A stretch of 64,000 bases of DNA. It comes from Brevibacillus_D fluminis_A (lineage in GTDB: Bacteria; Bacillota; Bacilli; Brevibacillales; Brevibacillaceae). Location of the stretch: the NCBI RefSeq assembly GCF_052072235.1, contig NZ_CM125436.1, positions 1,234,001 to 1,298,000 of the forward strand. The letters are read 5' to 3'. Below the pieces are notes generated by a model. That model was not told the DNA's origin. It saw only the letters and a program-made list of their open reading frames with translations, and searched no databases. How positions within the stretch are numbered: the first letter of the stretch is position 1; each line of letters starts with the position of its first letter. The position numbers and the translations under genes are program-made. This document shows positions 53,694-62,006 of this stretch, piece after piece.

Positions 53694-54635
53694 ATGAAAC
53701 GTATACGTATACTTTCTTTCAGCCTGCTTTGCCTGTCCGTGCTTTTAGGTGTGCTGCTGTACAAGCCGTCACCTGCAGATACGCAGAATGTGACAACCAG
53801 TCATGCTTCGGCGAAGTCGACCGCTGCCACTCGATCGGTAACCACGACACCGTCGGCCAAAGCCGGATCAACACCCAAGCCGAAACCGGCGAACGTCGAA
53901 CATGTGGTCATCCTCGTGGAGGAAAATCATTCGTTTGGCCAAATCATTGGAAAAAACGCAGCTCCGTACTTGAACAGCTTGGTCAAGGAGGGGGCGCTGT
54001 TCAGCAACTCTTTTGGCATCCGGCATCCAAGCCAGCCGAATTACTTGGCGCTTTTCTCAGGTTCCACGCAAAACGTGAAGGATGATTCCTGTCCTCACTC
54101 CTTTTCAACACCGAACCTGGCGACAGAATTGATGGGTGCGCATCTGTCGTTCGGGGGGTATTCAGAAGATTTGCCAAAGGTCGGGTTTACCGGTTGCTCT
54201 TCGAAAGGGTATGGACGGAAGCATAATCCATGGGTCAACTTCACGAATGTTCCGGCCGGGGTGAATATGCCGCTTACCAGCTTGCCAGGCGACTTTGCAA
54301 AGCTTCCGACCGTTTCATTCGTCATCCCCAACCATATGGACGACATGCATGATGGGACCGTGGCGCAAGCGGATCAGTGGTTGAAACAGCACATCGCTCC
54401 GTATGTCACATGGGCGAAAAAGCACAACAGCTTGCTGATCGTCACCTGGGATGAAGATGACTTTTCTCCGAAAAACCATATCCCGACATTGTTTGTCGGC
54501 CCCATGGTCAAGCCGGGAAGCTATTCTGAAACAATCAATCACTACAACGTCTTGCGCACGATCGAAGATATGTACCATTTGGGCCATTTGGGGGAAAGCG
54601 CGAAGGCGACCCCGATTCAGGACGTTTGGAAGTAA
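53694..54635 (+). CDS. Secreted phosphoesterase (acid phosphatase/phospholipase C family)
   Basis: A 313-residue exported protein. A signal/anchor helix (about 5-24) precedes a Thr/Ser/Ala-rich linker (to about 65). The catalytic domain has VILVEENHSFGQIIG with the metal-binding Glu/Asn, HPSQPNYLALFSG, and WDEDDFS near residue 250. This is the PF04185-type phosphoesterase fold, which includes phospholipase C and acid phosphatases. It follows a two-component system and a TTTTCATA repeat, so regulated phosphate or lipid scavenging is possible. Confidence 0.85.
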   Translation: MKRIRILSFSLLCLSVLLGVLLYKPSPADTQNVTTSHASAKSTAATRSVTTTPSAKAGSTPKPKPANVEHVVILVEENHSFGQIIGKNAAPYLNSLVKEGALFSNSFGIRHPSQPNYLALFSGSTQNVKDDSCPHSFSTPNLATELMGAHLSFGGYSEDLPKVGFTGCSSKGYGRKHNPWVNFTNVPAGVNMPLTSLPGDFAKLPTVSFVIPNHMDDMHDGTVAQADQWLKQHIAPYVTWAKKHNSLLIVTWDEDDFSPKNHIPTLFVGPMVKPGSYSETINHYNVLRTIEDMYHLGHLGESAKATPIQDVWK

Positions 54636-54653
54636 CGGTCGGGCAGGAGGAGG

Positions 54654-55025
54654 GTGTCTACGCTTCTGGAGCGCTACGGGAAGTATGTGTTCATCCGGCA
54701 GAACCACATCGCCAAAGCGGATGCCTGGTTTGCCAAGTACGGCGGGGGAACCGTCTTTTTTTGCCGCTGCTTGCCGGTGGTGCGAACATTCATCTCGCTT
54801 CCGGCGGGTGTGAGCGGGATGCGATTTGATCGGTTTGTCATTTTGACAAGCCTTGGATGCATCCCGTGGAATTTGCTGCTGACCTACGGTGGCTACCGTT
54901 TAGGGGAAAATTGGAGCCGGATCGAGCCGTGGATGAAACCGATCAGCTACACTATTCTCGCCGGGCTTGTGCTGGCAGTGTTGCTCTTTCTTTTTCGAAA
55001 CGTAAAGAAGACGCCTTCGCGATAA
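54654..55025 (+). pseudogene. DedA-family protein, N-terminally truncated
   Basis: The frame (about 123 codons from a GTG) begins STLLERYGKYVFIRQNHI, which in complete DedA proteins occurs in the middle. It continues FFCRCLPVVRTFISLPAG and two C-terminal hydrophobic helices. The N-terminal half, including the reentrant helix with the usual FPPIPSE-type motif, is absent; only 18 bases separate it from the phosphoesterase stop. AGGAGG lies three bases from the GTG, too close. I read it as a deletion remnant, though expression of the half protein cannot be excluded. Confidence 0.75.
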
Positions 55026-55046
55026 AAACGTGAGGCGTCTATTTGT
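55009..55046 (+). terminator. Probable terminator after the DedA remnant
   Basis: AGACGCCT pairs with AGGCGTCT around a 16-nt loop; ATTTGTTT follows. It overlaps the end of the DedA frame and may also end the convergent glycosyltransferase transcript. Confidence 0.5.
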
Positions 55047-55055
55047 TTGGAATCA

Positions 55056-56189
55056 TCAGCGTATTTTCCGGTAGTGCTTGAGAAGCCTCTTCACGGTCTT
55101 TGACCAGCTGAACGATCGAACGACCCGACGGCGTCCACCAGCAGCCAGCTTTTTCGCTAACGATGGGGACCTTTTCAATTGGATGAGACGACTGGCGAAA
55201 GCTTTCGGACTCGTGTATGCAGATACCAAAAAACCGCTTTTGCCATGCGTTATGATCTTGGTGATGCCGCCACGTCGGGAGGCAACCACCGGAATTCCCG
55301 ATGCCATCGCTTCCGTGTTGACCATGGCAAAACCCTCGCGATAGATGGATGGACAAACAAGCACATCACCCAAATGATACAACCTGGCGACCCGAGCCGG
55401 GGGGATGTACCCGGTAAACCGGATGGGAACGCCTAACGATTTTGACAATTGACGAACCCGCTTCATATACGGGCTTTGGGAACGAACGCCTGGCCATGAT
55501 GAGCCAATGGCGATCAACCGGACTTTGGGGAAATGTTTTTTCAACAGGGCAACCGCTTTGACTAGCGTGTGCAGCCCTTTCCCGTGAACCATCCGCCCGA
55601 CGAACAAAACGTTGTATGTGCCAGAAACGCCCCATTGTTTGCGCAACTGCTGCTTAAACTGTGGGGAACGGGGGTGAAATCTGTCCGTGTTTACACCCAA
55701 TTGGGCTGTGCGAAATTTTTTGGCATGTTTTGGAAATCGATGCTTCATGGCATGTTTCAAAAATTTGCTGACCGACGTAACGCCGTTCGTTTGCTTCAAA
55801 ATGGCTTGGGCGCGTTTTTGGGAAAGGTGGGACATGAACGTGAGCGAGTGAAGCGACAGCATGATGGGAATGCCTTTGAATACACGACGCACATGGGGGA
55901 CGAACGTGGGACGGTTTTCTACTTGAATGACATTGAATGTTTGTCTTTTTACGTTTTGCAGCGCCTTCTTGATGTAACTGTAGCGATTCGGAGCGGATAC
56001 ACGAACGATTTTCAGCCGTCCGCCATTTTGCTTGCTCACGGAAGGCAATCTCGGATGAGAACGGCTGACGAGAACAACCGAGTGTTTCCGGCTCACCCGC
56101 CGAAAAATTTCGTAAATGACCGTTTCCACTGATCCTCCCTTAATGGGCGGGATGGGCAATTGCTCTGGTGCGATAACCAGGATGCGCAA
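55056..56189 (-). CDS. GT4-family glycosyltransferase, CotSA/spore-coat type, paralogue 2
   Basis: A 377-residue GT-B enzyme closely matching the protein at 50187 from its opening (MRILVIAPEQLPIPPIKGGS) through FVGRMVHGKG and REGFAMVNTEAMASG. It is more lysine-rich and lacks the last few residues of its paralogue. It starts with TTG at 56189 after ACAGGGGGAA; the paralogue has ATG at the same site. A similar mother-cell type promoter lies upstream. Probably glycosylates a spore-surface component. Confidence 0.85.
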   Translation of the reverse strand: MRILVIAPEQLPIPPIKGGSVETVIYEIFRRVSRKHSVVLVSRSHPRLPSVSKQNGGRLKIVRVSAPNRYSYIKKALQNVKRQTFNVIQVENRPTFVPHVRRVFKGIPIMLSLHSLTFMSHLSQKRAQAILKQTNGVTSVSKFLKHAMKHRFPKHAKKFRTAQLGVNTDRFHPRSPQFKQQLRKQWGVSGTYNVLFVGRMVHGKGLHTLVKAVALLKKHFPKVRLIAIGSSWPGVRSQSPYMKRVRQLSKSLGVPIRFTGYIPPARVARLYHLGDVLVCPSIYREGFAMVNTEAMASGIPVVASRRGGITKIITHGKSGFLVSAYTSPKAFASRLIQLKRSPSLAKKLAAGGRRRVVRSFSWSKTVKRLLKHYRKIR

Positions 56190-56223
56190 AACAGATTCCC
56201 CCTGTCAGTATGCTGGGCCATAC

Positions 56224-56248
56224 AGTATATGTGAGGGATCAGTGGAGT
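56224..56248 (-). promoter_or_regulatory. Candidate sporulation (sigma-K/E-like) promoter
   Basis: On the minus strand AC at 56247-56248, 15 bases, then CATATACT. It matches the position and form of the site upstream of the paralogous glycosyltransferase at 51393. Confidence 0.45.
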
Positions 56249-56268
56249 TCTATAGACCATTGCATCAA

Positions 56269-56919
56269 TTACCGTTTCGAACGCAGATAATGCCTTTCTT
56301 GGTATCGTTGATAGAACCAGATTCCGACCGCAAGCACAAATCCGCTAAAAAAATAGCTCCCGATCACATCGCTTGGATAATGGACGCCAAGATAAATGCG
56401 GCTGATGCCGATGCCTGCAATCATGATGGTGCTCATCAAAATGATGGCCAAACGAACAGAAGGCCGATCGCTTTGGTGCCACAAGAGAAACGCGAGAATG
56501 CCATAAAAAGAAAAGGCCGTCATCGAATGCCCGCTAGGGAAACTGTAGCCTGTCTCATGCACAAGCTGGTGCAAATCGGGGCGCGCGCGCTTGAACGCAT
56601 GCTTCAGCAGCCAGTTTGAGAGAATGGTCGAGGACAGGACCGAAACGAACAAGTAAACCTCCGCGCGTTTGGGATAATACCTATGCAAGAGAAGTAACAC
56701 AATAGCGGCCAGAACCACCATCGGAATGGGTGAACCGATAAACGAGAGAAATTTCATCACAGTGGTGATCGCCGGGAATTCAAATCCTTGTAAGAACCCG
56801 GAGATCGCGCTGTCAAAATGAGAAAGAGCGTGCCGGGAGATCAGGCTCGCGAGAAAAACGAAGCCGATCACCGACACGATTGAGAGTACAATCGGCTTTG
56901 ATAACGGTTTGGCACTCAT
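56269..56919 (-). CDS. PAP2-family membrane phosphatase
   Basis: A 216-residue protein with about six hydrophobic helices. The three phosphatase motifs are KRARPD, SGHS and SRIYLGVHYPSD, with the catalytic His in the last two. It probably dephosphorylates undecaprenyl pyrophosphate or phosphatidic-acid-type lipids outside the membrane. GGGAGG precedes ATG 56919. Confidence 0.9.
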   Translation of the reverse strand: MSAKPLSKPIVLSIVSVIGFVFLASLISRHALSHFDSAISGFLQGFEFPAITTVMKFLSFIGSPIPMVVLAAIVLLLLHRYYPKRAEVYLFVSVLSSTILSNWLLKHAFKRARPDLHQLVHETGYSFPSGHSMTAFSFYGILAFLLWHQSDRPSVRLAIILMSTIMIAGIGISRIYLGVHYPSDVIGSYFFSGFVLAVGIWFYQRYQERHYLRSKR

Positions 56920-57010
56920 GGTGGCATCCTCCCATACGATCAACTTTTATCAAGTCTATCCAAATGAGAGTCTTGTTAGTAAGGGAGAAACGCAATGGGG
57001 CATTCTCGAT

Positions 57011-57067
57011 GAAAAAAGCCTGAAACCGCAACAACGGATCGTTTGTTGCGGTTTCGGGCTTTTTTGG
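57011..57067 (-). terminator. Strong terminator of the secreted-protein gene at 57087
   Basis: A long stem (AAAAAAGCC, GAAACCGCAACAA with TTGTTGCGGTTTC and GGCTTTTTT) and T-runs on both sides. It lies 19 bases beyond the stop codon of the minus-strand gene. Confidence 0.9.
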
Positions 57068-57086
57068 TGTGTCGACGTGTTCGCTG

Positions 57087-57758
57087 CTATTTGACCAGCT
57101 CTTCTTTTTTCAGGAAAGCATGGTCTGCCAATACGTAATTCGTGACAGCCGATAGCTTGGCGTCTTTATACTGATTCACGGTTAATTGCCGGGTTGCCTC
57201 GTTATAGCTGAAGCTGTACGCTGTCCCTTCCGCGATGTCGAGGATGGGTTGGGAGAACAGCAAGCTGATCGTGTTATTTGCTTTGTCCAGCTGGTAGCAA
57301 TTGATCGAAGCCTTCGAACGTCCGTTAACTGCGACGGATTCCGCCATGAAAAAGAGATTGTCATGGACGATCCGGCTCACCGGGGTCAGGCTTCCGTTCG
57401 TTTGTTTGGGAATCGGGATGGCCCGATGGCTGAGCACCTGCATCACGACATCTTGCCCGATCGGCATATAGTAGAGCGCATTCAGCGCATAGTTGGCATG
57501 GTCTTCCATGACAGTCGAATCGGCTTTGGCAGCTTGAACGCTGTTGTCGAACTCTTCCGCGTGTTCGTTCGGCGCCTGAGTCGGGGAATCGTTGCGGGCA
57601 GGAGGCTGCCCGATGCCCAGCATGGCCGACAGATCGCCTTTGAATGCTTGGGTCGCTTTGGCAAAAACCGTGTCGCCTGACATCATTCCGCTTATGAACA
57701 ACAATGCTGCCGCTGCCGTTCCAATCAGCGCTTTTCTCGTTAGCCTTACCACTTTCAC
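57087..57758 (-). CDS. Secreted or membrane-anchored protein of unknown function
   Basis: A 223-residue protein. The N-terminus is a signal peptide or anchor (RKALIGTAAAALLFISGMM, then DTVFA). A Pro/Asn-rich stretch (about 48-70) precedes a mixed alpha/beta region with no recognised motif. GTG 57758 follows AAGGAAAGGAAG; GTG at 57779 and 57752 are alternatives. No family is recognised. It has its own strong terminator. Confidence 0.6.
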   Translation of the reverse strand: MKVVRLTRKALIGTAAAALLFISGMMSGDTVFAKATQAFKGDLSAMLGIGQPPARNDSPTQAPNEHAEEFDNSVQAAKADSTVMEDHANYALNALYYMPIGQDVVMQVLSHRAIPIPKQTNGSLTPVSRIVHDNLFFMAESVAVNGRSKASINCYQLDKANNTISLLFSQPILDIAEGTAYSFSYNEATRQLTVNQYKDAKLSAVTNYVLADHAFLKKEELVK

Positions 57759-57938
57759 TACTTCCTTTCCTTGGTACACAAAACGTTGACTATCGAATTA
57801 GACGGATCATCGTGCCGAAATGTTACTGCTTTTTTGTTTTCTTCTCCTCCCCTTCCCGATTTGGAATGGACGGGCCATCCACGCTACAATAGCAGGAGGA
57901 TACGCGATAATTTGATGCCAAAAGAGGAGATTGAGCCT

Positions 57939-59168
57939 ATGAACCAGCATCCACAGCATGCGGCTTTTTCGCACTTGCTGCTTACGGGAACCTATGTGCA
58001 TGAATACACCTACGAACAGCTGCAAAAGGCGTATGGCGTCACGATCAATCCGTCGCTCGTCATGCTCGTTTCCGTAGATCGCTATCCCGATTTGATCATG
58101 GGAAAAGATATTGAGTGGAAAGTAGAGCTGGGGCAGACGCTGATGAAGGCGATCTGCAAGACGGTGGGCGTTCCGTTCACGTGGCTTTGGATTGAAGAGG
58201 GCGTGGTGGCGCTTCTGCTGGAACTGCCGGCGCAGACGGACCAGCTGCCCCCGGGCCTCAATGCGCTGCAAATCGCGAAGGACATGCAAAAGGCGACGGA
58301 TGCACAGCGGATTTCCGTCTCGATCGGCATCGGTACGCACTACGGCGATCCGGCGATGCTGCAGCATTCGTATCGCGAAGCGATGCAGTCGATGGTCGAC
58401 CGCTTCTTTCAGGGCAACCGGCTGATTTTTTCCTATATGAAAAAGAAGCAGGCGGACGCAGCCGCACGCGAATCGATGTCCGCCTATAAAGAAATGATCG
58501 AGAATGAGCGTATCGACCTGTTGGCACGAGTCCATATTGGCGACGTCGAGGGCGCGATCGCTGTGTTGCCGACGCTGCTGGAGAAGGTGGCACAAGCCAA
58601 TCAATACCATGTGAGCCGGTTTCAATCCGAGGTGGTCGATCTGGTGATGATGGTATCGCGGCTTGTGCTGGAGGCTGGGTTCAGCGCGGAAACGATTTTG
58701 ACGGAGAACGCGCATTTTATTCAGGAGCTGTACCGGACGATCCGCTACGACAAGTTCGTCCAGAAAGTGTGCACGTATGTGCGCCAGTTGACGGAACAGG
58801 TTGCGCTGACGCAGATGCTGGAAGTGTCCCCGCTGATTCGGCAGGCGATCCGGTTCATCAAGGAACAGCTGAACGAACGCATCATGCTGGAAGAAGTAGC
58901 ACAATATTGTTGCTTGAGCAAATACCATCTCAGCCACCTGTTCAAACGGGAAGTGGGACTGAGCGTCGTGGACTTTATCAACAAGCTGCGGCTGGAAAAA
59001 GCCAAGTATTATTTGGAAACGACCGACTGGACGATGCAGCAGATCGCGAGCCAGGTCGGGTTTCAAGATGCCAATTACTTCAGCAGGATGTTCAAAAAGG
59101 TACACCAGTTGAGCCCGTCCGAGTATCGTTCGCGCAAGATTGTGCTAGATTCAAACAAGTTCAGCTAG
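57939..59168 (+). CDS. AraC-family transcriptional regulator with long sensor domain
   Basis: A 409-residue regulator. Residues 1 to about 290 form a sensor part with GGDEF-like/CdaR-like segments (SVSIGIGTHYGDPAMLQHSY at about 124-143). The last 100 residues are two helix-turn-helix units (MLEEVAQYCCLSKYHLSHLF; QQIASQVGFQDANYFSRMFK). It directly precedes hutG, so control of histidine degradation is likely. AAAAGAGGAG sets ATG 57939; longer in-frame starts lack a ribosome site. Confidence 0.85.
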   Translation: MNQHPQHAAFSHLLLTGTYVHEYTYEQLQKAYGVTINPSLVMLVSVDRYPDLIMGKDIEWKVELGQTLMKAICKTVGVPFTWLWIEEGVVALLLELPAQTDQLPPGLNALQIAKDMQKATDAQRISVSIGIGTHYGDPAMLQHSYREAMQSMVDRFFQGNRLIFSYMKKKQADAAARESMSAYKEMIENERIDLLARVHIGDVEGAIAVLPTLLEKVAQANQYHVSRFQSEVVDLVMMVSRLVLEAGFSAETILTENAHFIQELYRTIRYDKFVQKVCTYVRQLTEQVALTQMLEVSPLIRQAIRFIKEQLNERIMLEEVAQYCCLSKYHLSHLFKREVGLSVVDFINKLRLEKAKYYLETTDWTMQQIASQVGFQDANYFSRMFKKVHQLSPSEYRSRKIVLDSNKFS

Positions 59169-59186
59169 ATGAAAAAGGCTGAACTT
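59157..59186. promoter_or_regulatory. Inverted repeat at the regulator/hut junction
   Basis: AAGTTCAGC pairs perfectly with GCTGAACTT around a 12-nt centre that contains the regulator's stop codon. No U-tract follows, so it is an unlikely terminator and may be an operator for the AraC-type regulator 53 bases before hutG. Confidence 0.4.
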
Positions 59187-59238
59187 TCGCTAAGATAAAG
59201 GTAACAACCAAACCGCAACTGCAAAGGAGACATGCAAA

Positions 59239-60228
59239 TTGAAACAAATCGATTTGCTGAACCCGCCGGAGCTTATCCGCAGGTCAAACTGGCGGGATCG
59301 CTATGAAACGAAGGTAGCGCAGTGGCTGACGCCTTGGGATGGGGAAACGGCACCGGAAATCGGCTTTATCGGTCTGCCGCTGTCCAAAACCTCGATCAGC
59401 ATTTCCGGCGCCTCGATGACGCCGAATGCGTTGCGCGAGCTTTTTGCAAACGTTACCACGTACAGCATCGATCATGATGTGGATTTGCAGGAGCTGGCAG
59501 CCTGTGACCTGGGCGACATCCAAATGCATGTGACTGATTTGCTGCGCTGCCATGCCAATATCGAGCAGGGCATGAAAAATGTGTACGAGGCGCTGCCTGA
59601 CATGTTCCCGATCATTGCAGGCGGCGACCATTCGATCACTTGTCCATCGGTCAAGGCATTTAAACAAAAAATAGGCGGAAAAGTCGGAATTGTACAAATC
59701 GATTCCCATATGGATGTGCGCAATCTTGAAGACGGCGGGCCATCCAACGGGACGCCGATCCGCGGTTTGATTGAATCGGGCACGGTGGAAGGCAAGCATA
59801 TTGCCCAGATCGGCATCCACAGCTTTGCCAACTCCAAGCCGTACCGGGAGTATGCAGTATCCAAAGGCATCACCCAGTTCACCGCGAGACAGGTAGCGCG
59901 CGAAGGAATTGAGCCGCTTGTGACAAAGGCGCTGGAGATCGCAGGCGAAGGAACCGACGCAATCTATGTCACGATCGACATGGATGTGCTCGACCAGGCT
60001 TACGCGCCGGGGGTGCCAGCGATGGTCCCGGCTGGCATGACTTCCTGGCAGCTGATCGATGCCGCATTCCTGCTCGGTCAGCATCCAAAGGTAAAAGGCT
60101 TTGACATCGTGTGCGTCGATCCGATGCAGGACCCGCGCAGAGCGACAGTGAGAACCACGTTGCACGTCATTTTGAATTTCCTGGCAGGCTACATGAAACG
60201 TAATGATAAAGGAGAGACGAACCAATGA
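59239..60228 (+). CDS. hutG: Formimidoylglutamase (arginase-family)
   Basis: A 329-residue manganese hydrolase. Metal-ligand motifs GGDHSIT, DSHMDVRN and DMDVLD are all present. Arginase-family fold plus location next to hutU and hutI make formimidoylglutamate the likely substrate, giving glutamate and formamide; agmatinase-like activity is the alternative. The start is TTG 59239 eight bases after AAAGGAGA. It overlaps hutU by four bases. Confidence 0.87.
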   Translation: MKQIDLLNPPELIRRSNWRDRYETKVAQWLTPWDGETAPEIGFIGLPLSKTSISISGASMTPNALRELFANVTTYSIDHDVDLQELAACDLGDIQMHVTDLLRCHANIEQGMKNVYEALPDMFPIIAGGDHSITCPSVKAFKQKIGGKVGIVQIDSHMDVRNLEDGGPSNGTPIRGLIESGTVEGKHIAQIGIHSFANSKPYREYAVSKGITQFTARQVAREGIEPLVTKALEIAGEGTDAIYVTIDMDVLDQAYAPGVPAMVPAGMTSWQLIDAAFLLGQHPKVKGFDIVCVDPMQDPRRATVRTTLHVILNFLAGYMKRNDKGETNQ

Positions 60229-61889
60229 CAGAATCCGTAAAACGCGTAGTCCGCGCCCCGCGCGGTACCGAACTGAGTGCAAAAGGCTGGGAGCAGGAAG
60301 CGGTGCTCCGCATGCTGATGAACAACCTCGACCCGGAAGTGGCAGAGCGTCCCGAAGATTTGGTCGTCTACGGCGGCATCGGCAAAGCGGCGCGCAACTG
60401 GGAGTCCTTTGACAAAATCGTCGAATGCCTAAAAGACCTGGAAGCGGACGAAACGCTGCTTGTCCAGTCAGGCAAACCGGTCGGCCTGTTCAAAACGCAT
60501 AAACACGCGCCGCGCGTGCTGCTTTCCAACTCCGTGCTCGTGCCGGCTTTCGCCAACTGGGATACGTTCCACGAGCTGGACAAAAAAGGGCTGATGATGT
60601 ACGGGCAAATGACAGCGGGCAGCTGGATTTACATCGGTACGCAAGGCATTTTGCAAGGAACGTATGAGACGTTTGCGGAAGCGGCTCGCCAGCATGCCAA
60701 TGGCACGCTCCGTGGCACCCTGACGCTGACAGCCGGTCTCGGCGGCATGGGCGGCGCCCAGCCACTGGCCGTGACGATGAACGACGGTGTGGTCATCGGC
60801 GTCGACGTCGATCCGACCCGCATCCAACGCCGCATCGATACGCGCTATTGCGATGTGATGGTCTACGATCTGGACGAAGCGTTGCGTCTGGCACGCGAAG
60901 CACAGGCGGAGCAAAGACCGCTCGCGATCGGTCTGGTCGGCAATGCCGCCGAGATTTTCCCGGAGTTCGTGAAACGCGGCATCAAGCCGGATTTCGTCAC
61001 CGACCAAACATCCGCGCACGATCCGCTCAACGGCTACGTGCCAGCCGGATTCACGCTCGAAGCGGCCGCAGAGCTGCGCAAAAACGATCCGAAGCAATAT
61101 GTGAAGCTCTCCAAGCAGTCGATGGCAACACACGTACAAGCGATGCTCGATCTGCAAAAAATGGGCTCCGTCGTGTTCGATTATGGCAATAATATTCGTC
61201 AGGTGGCTCTCGATGAAGGGGTCAAAGATGCGTTCAACTTCCCAGGCTTTGTCCCGGCGTATATCCGCCCGCTGTTCTGCGAAGGAAAAGGACCGTTCCG
61301 CTGGGCAGCGCTCTCCGGCGATCCGGAGGACATTTACAAAACCGACGAGCTGGTGCTCAAGCTGTTCCCGGAAAACGAGCATCTCCACCGCTGGATCAAA
61401 ATGGCGCGCGAGAAAGTGGCATTCCAAGGCTTGCCAGCGCGCATCTGCTGGCTCGGCTATGGCGAGCGCGTGAAAATGGGTCTGGCCATCAACGAAATGG
61501 TGCGCAAAGGCGAACTGAAAGCGCCGATCGTCATCGGACGCGACCATCTGGACTGCGGCTCGGTCGCTTCCCCGAACCGGGAGACCGAAGCGATGAAAGA
61601 TGGCTCCGATGTCATCGGCGACTGGGCAATCCTGAATGCGCTGGTGAACACGGCTTCAGGCGCAAGCTGGGTATCCGTCCACCACGGCGGCGGTGTCGGC
61701 ATGGGGTACTCGCTGCACGCCGGCATGGTTGTCGTGGCAGACGGTTCGCAGGATGCGGAGGAGCGTCTGGCTCGCGTACTCAACACCGACCCTGGCATGG
61801 GGGTCATCCGCCACGCCGATGCAGGCTACGAAAAAGCGATCGAGACGGCAAAAGAGCGCGGCGTGCGCGTGCCGATGCAAGGCATATAA
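60225..61889 (+). CDS. hutU: Urocanate hydratase
   Basis: A 554-residue urocanase that binds NAD+ tightly and hydrates urocanate to imidazolonepropionate. Visible are the NAD-binding GGMGGAQP (about 176-183), DQTSAHDPLNGYVP with conserved charged residues and CWLGYGERV with the active-site cysteine. AAAGGAGAG lies before the ATG. Second step of histidine breakdown. Confidence 0.96.
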   Translation: MTESVKRVVRAPRGTELSAKGWEQEAVLRMLMNNLDPEVAERPEDLVVYGGIGKAARNWESFDKIVECLKDLEADETLLVQSGKPVGLFKTHKHAPRVLLSNSVLVPAFANWDTFHELDKKGLMMYGQMTAGSWIYIGTQGILQGTYETFAEAARQHANGTLRGTLTLTAGLGGMGGAQPLAVTMNDGVVIGVDVDPTRIQRRIDTRYCDVMVYDLDEALRLAREAQAEQRPLAIGLVGNAAEIFPEFVKRGIKPDFVTDQTSAHDPLNGYVPAGFTLEAAAELRKNDPKQYVKLSKQSMATHVQAMLDLQKMGSVVFDYGNNIRQVALDEGVKDAFNFPGFVPAYIRPLFCEGKGPFRWAALSGDPEDIYKTDELVLKLFPENEHLHRWIKMAREKVAFQGLPARICWLGYGERVKMGLAINEMVRKGELKAPIVIGRDHLDCGSVASPNRETEAMKDGSDVIGDWAILNALVNTASGASWVSVHHGGGVGMGYSLHAGMVVVADGSQDAEERLARVLNTDPGMGVIRHADAGYEKAIETAKERGVRVPMQGI

Positions 61890-61962
61890 TCGTAAAGCTT
61901 CTATAATATAAGCGTGTTATTCATACAGCACGACGCGGTTTGTGCAGAAAAAATTGGCGAGG

Positions 61963-61986
61963 TGTCCGAAGCGTTTTTCGGGCACT
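61963..61986 (+). other. Hairpin in the hutU-hutI gap
   Basis: GTGTCCGAA pairs with TTCGGGCAC (one mismatch) around a 6-nt loop, followed by TTCCTTTT. The 117-base gap is long for this operon, so a regulatory role (attenuation or mRNA stability) is possible. Confidence 0.4.
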
Positions 61987-62006
61987 TCCTTTTCGAGGTG
62001 AAAAAG

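Noticed and set aside
61902..61907. Separate promoter for hutI (TATAAT in the hutU-hutI gap)
   Set aside because: No acceptable -35 box 16-18 bases upstream; the match is likely chance in an AT-rich stretch.
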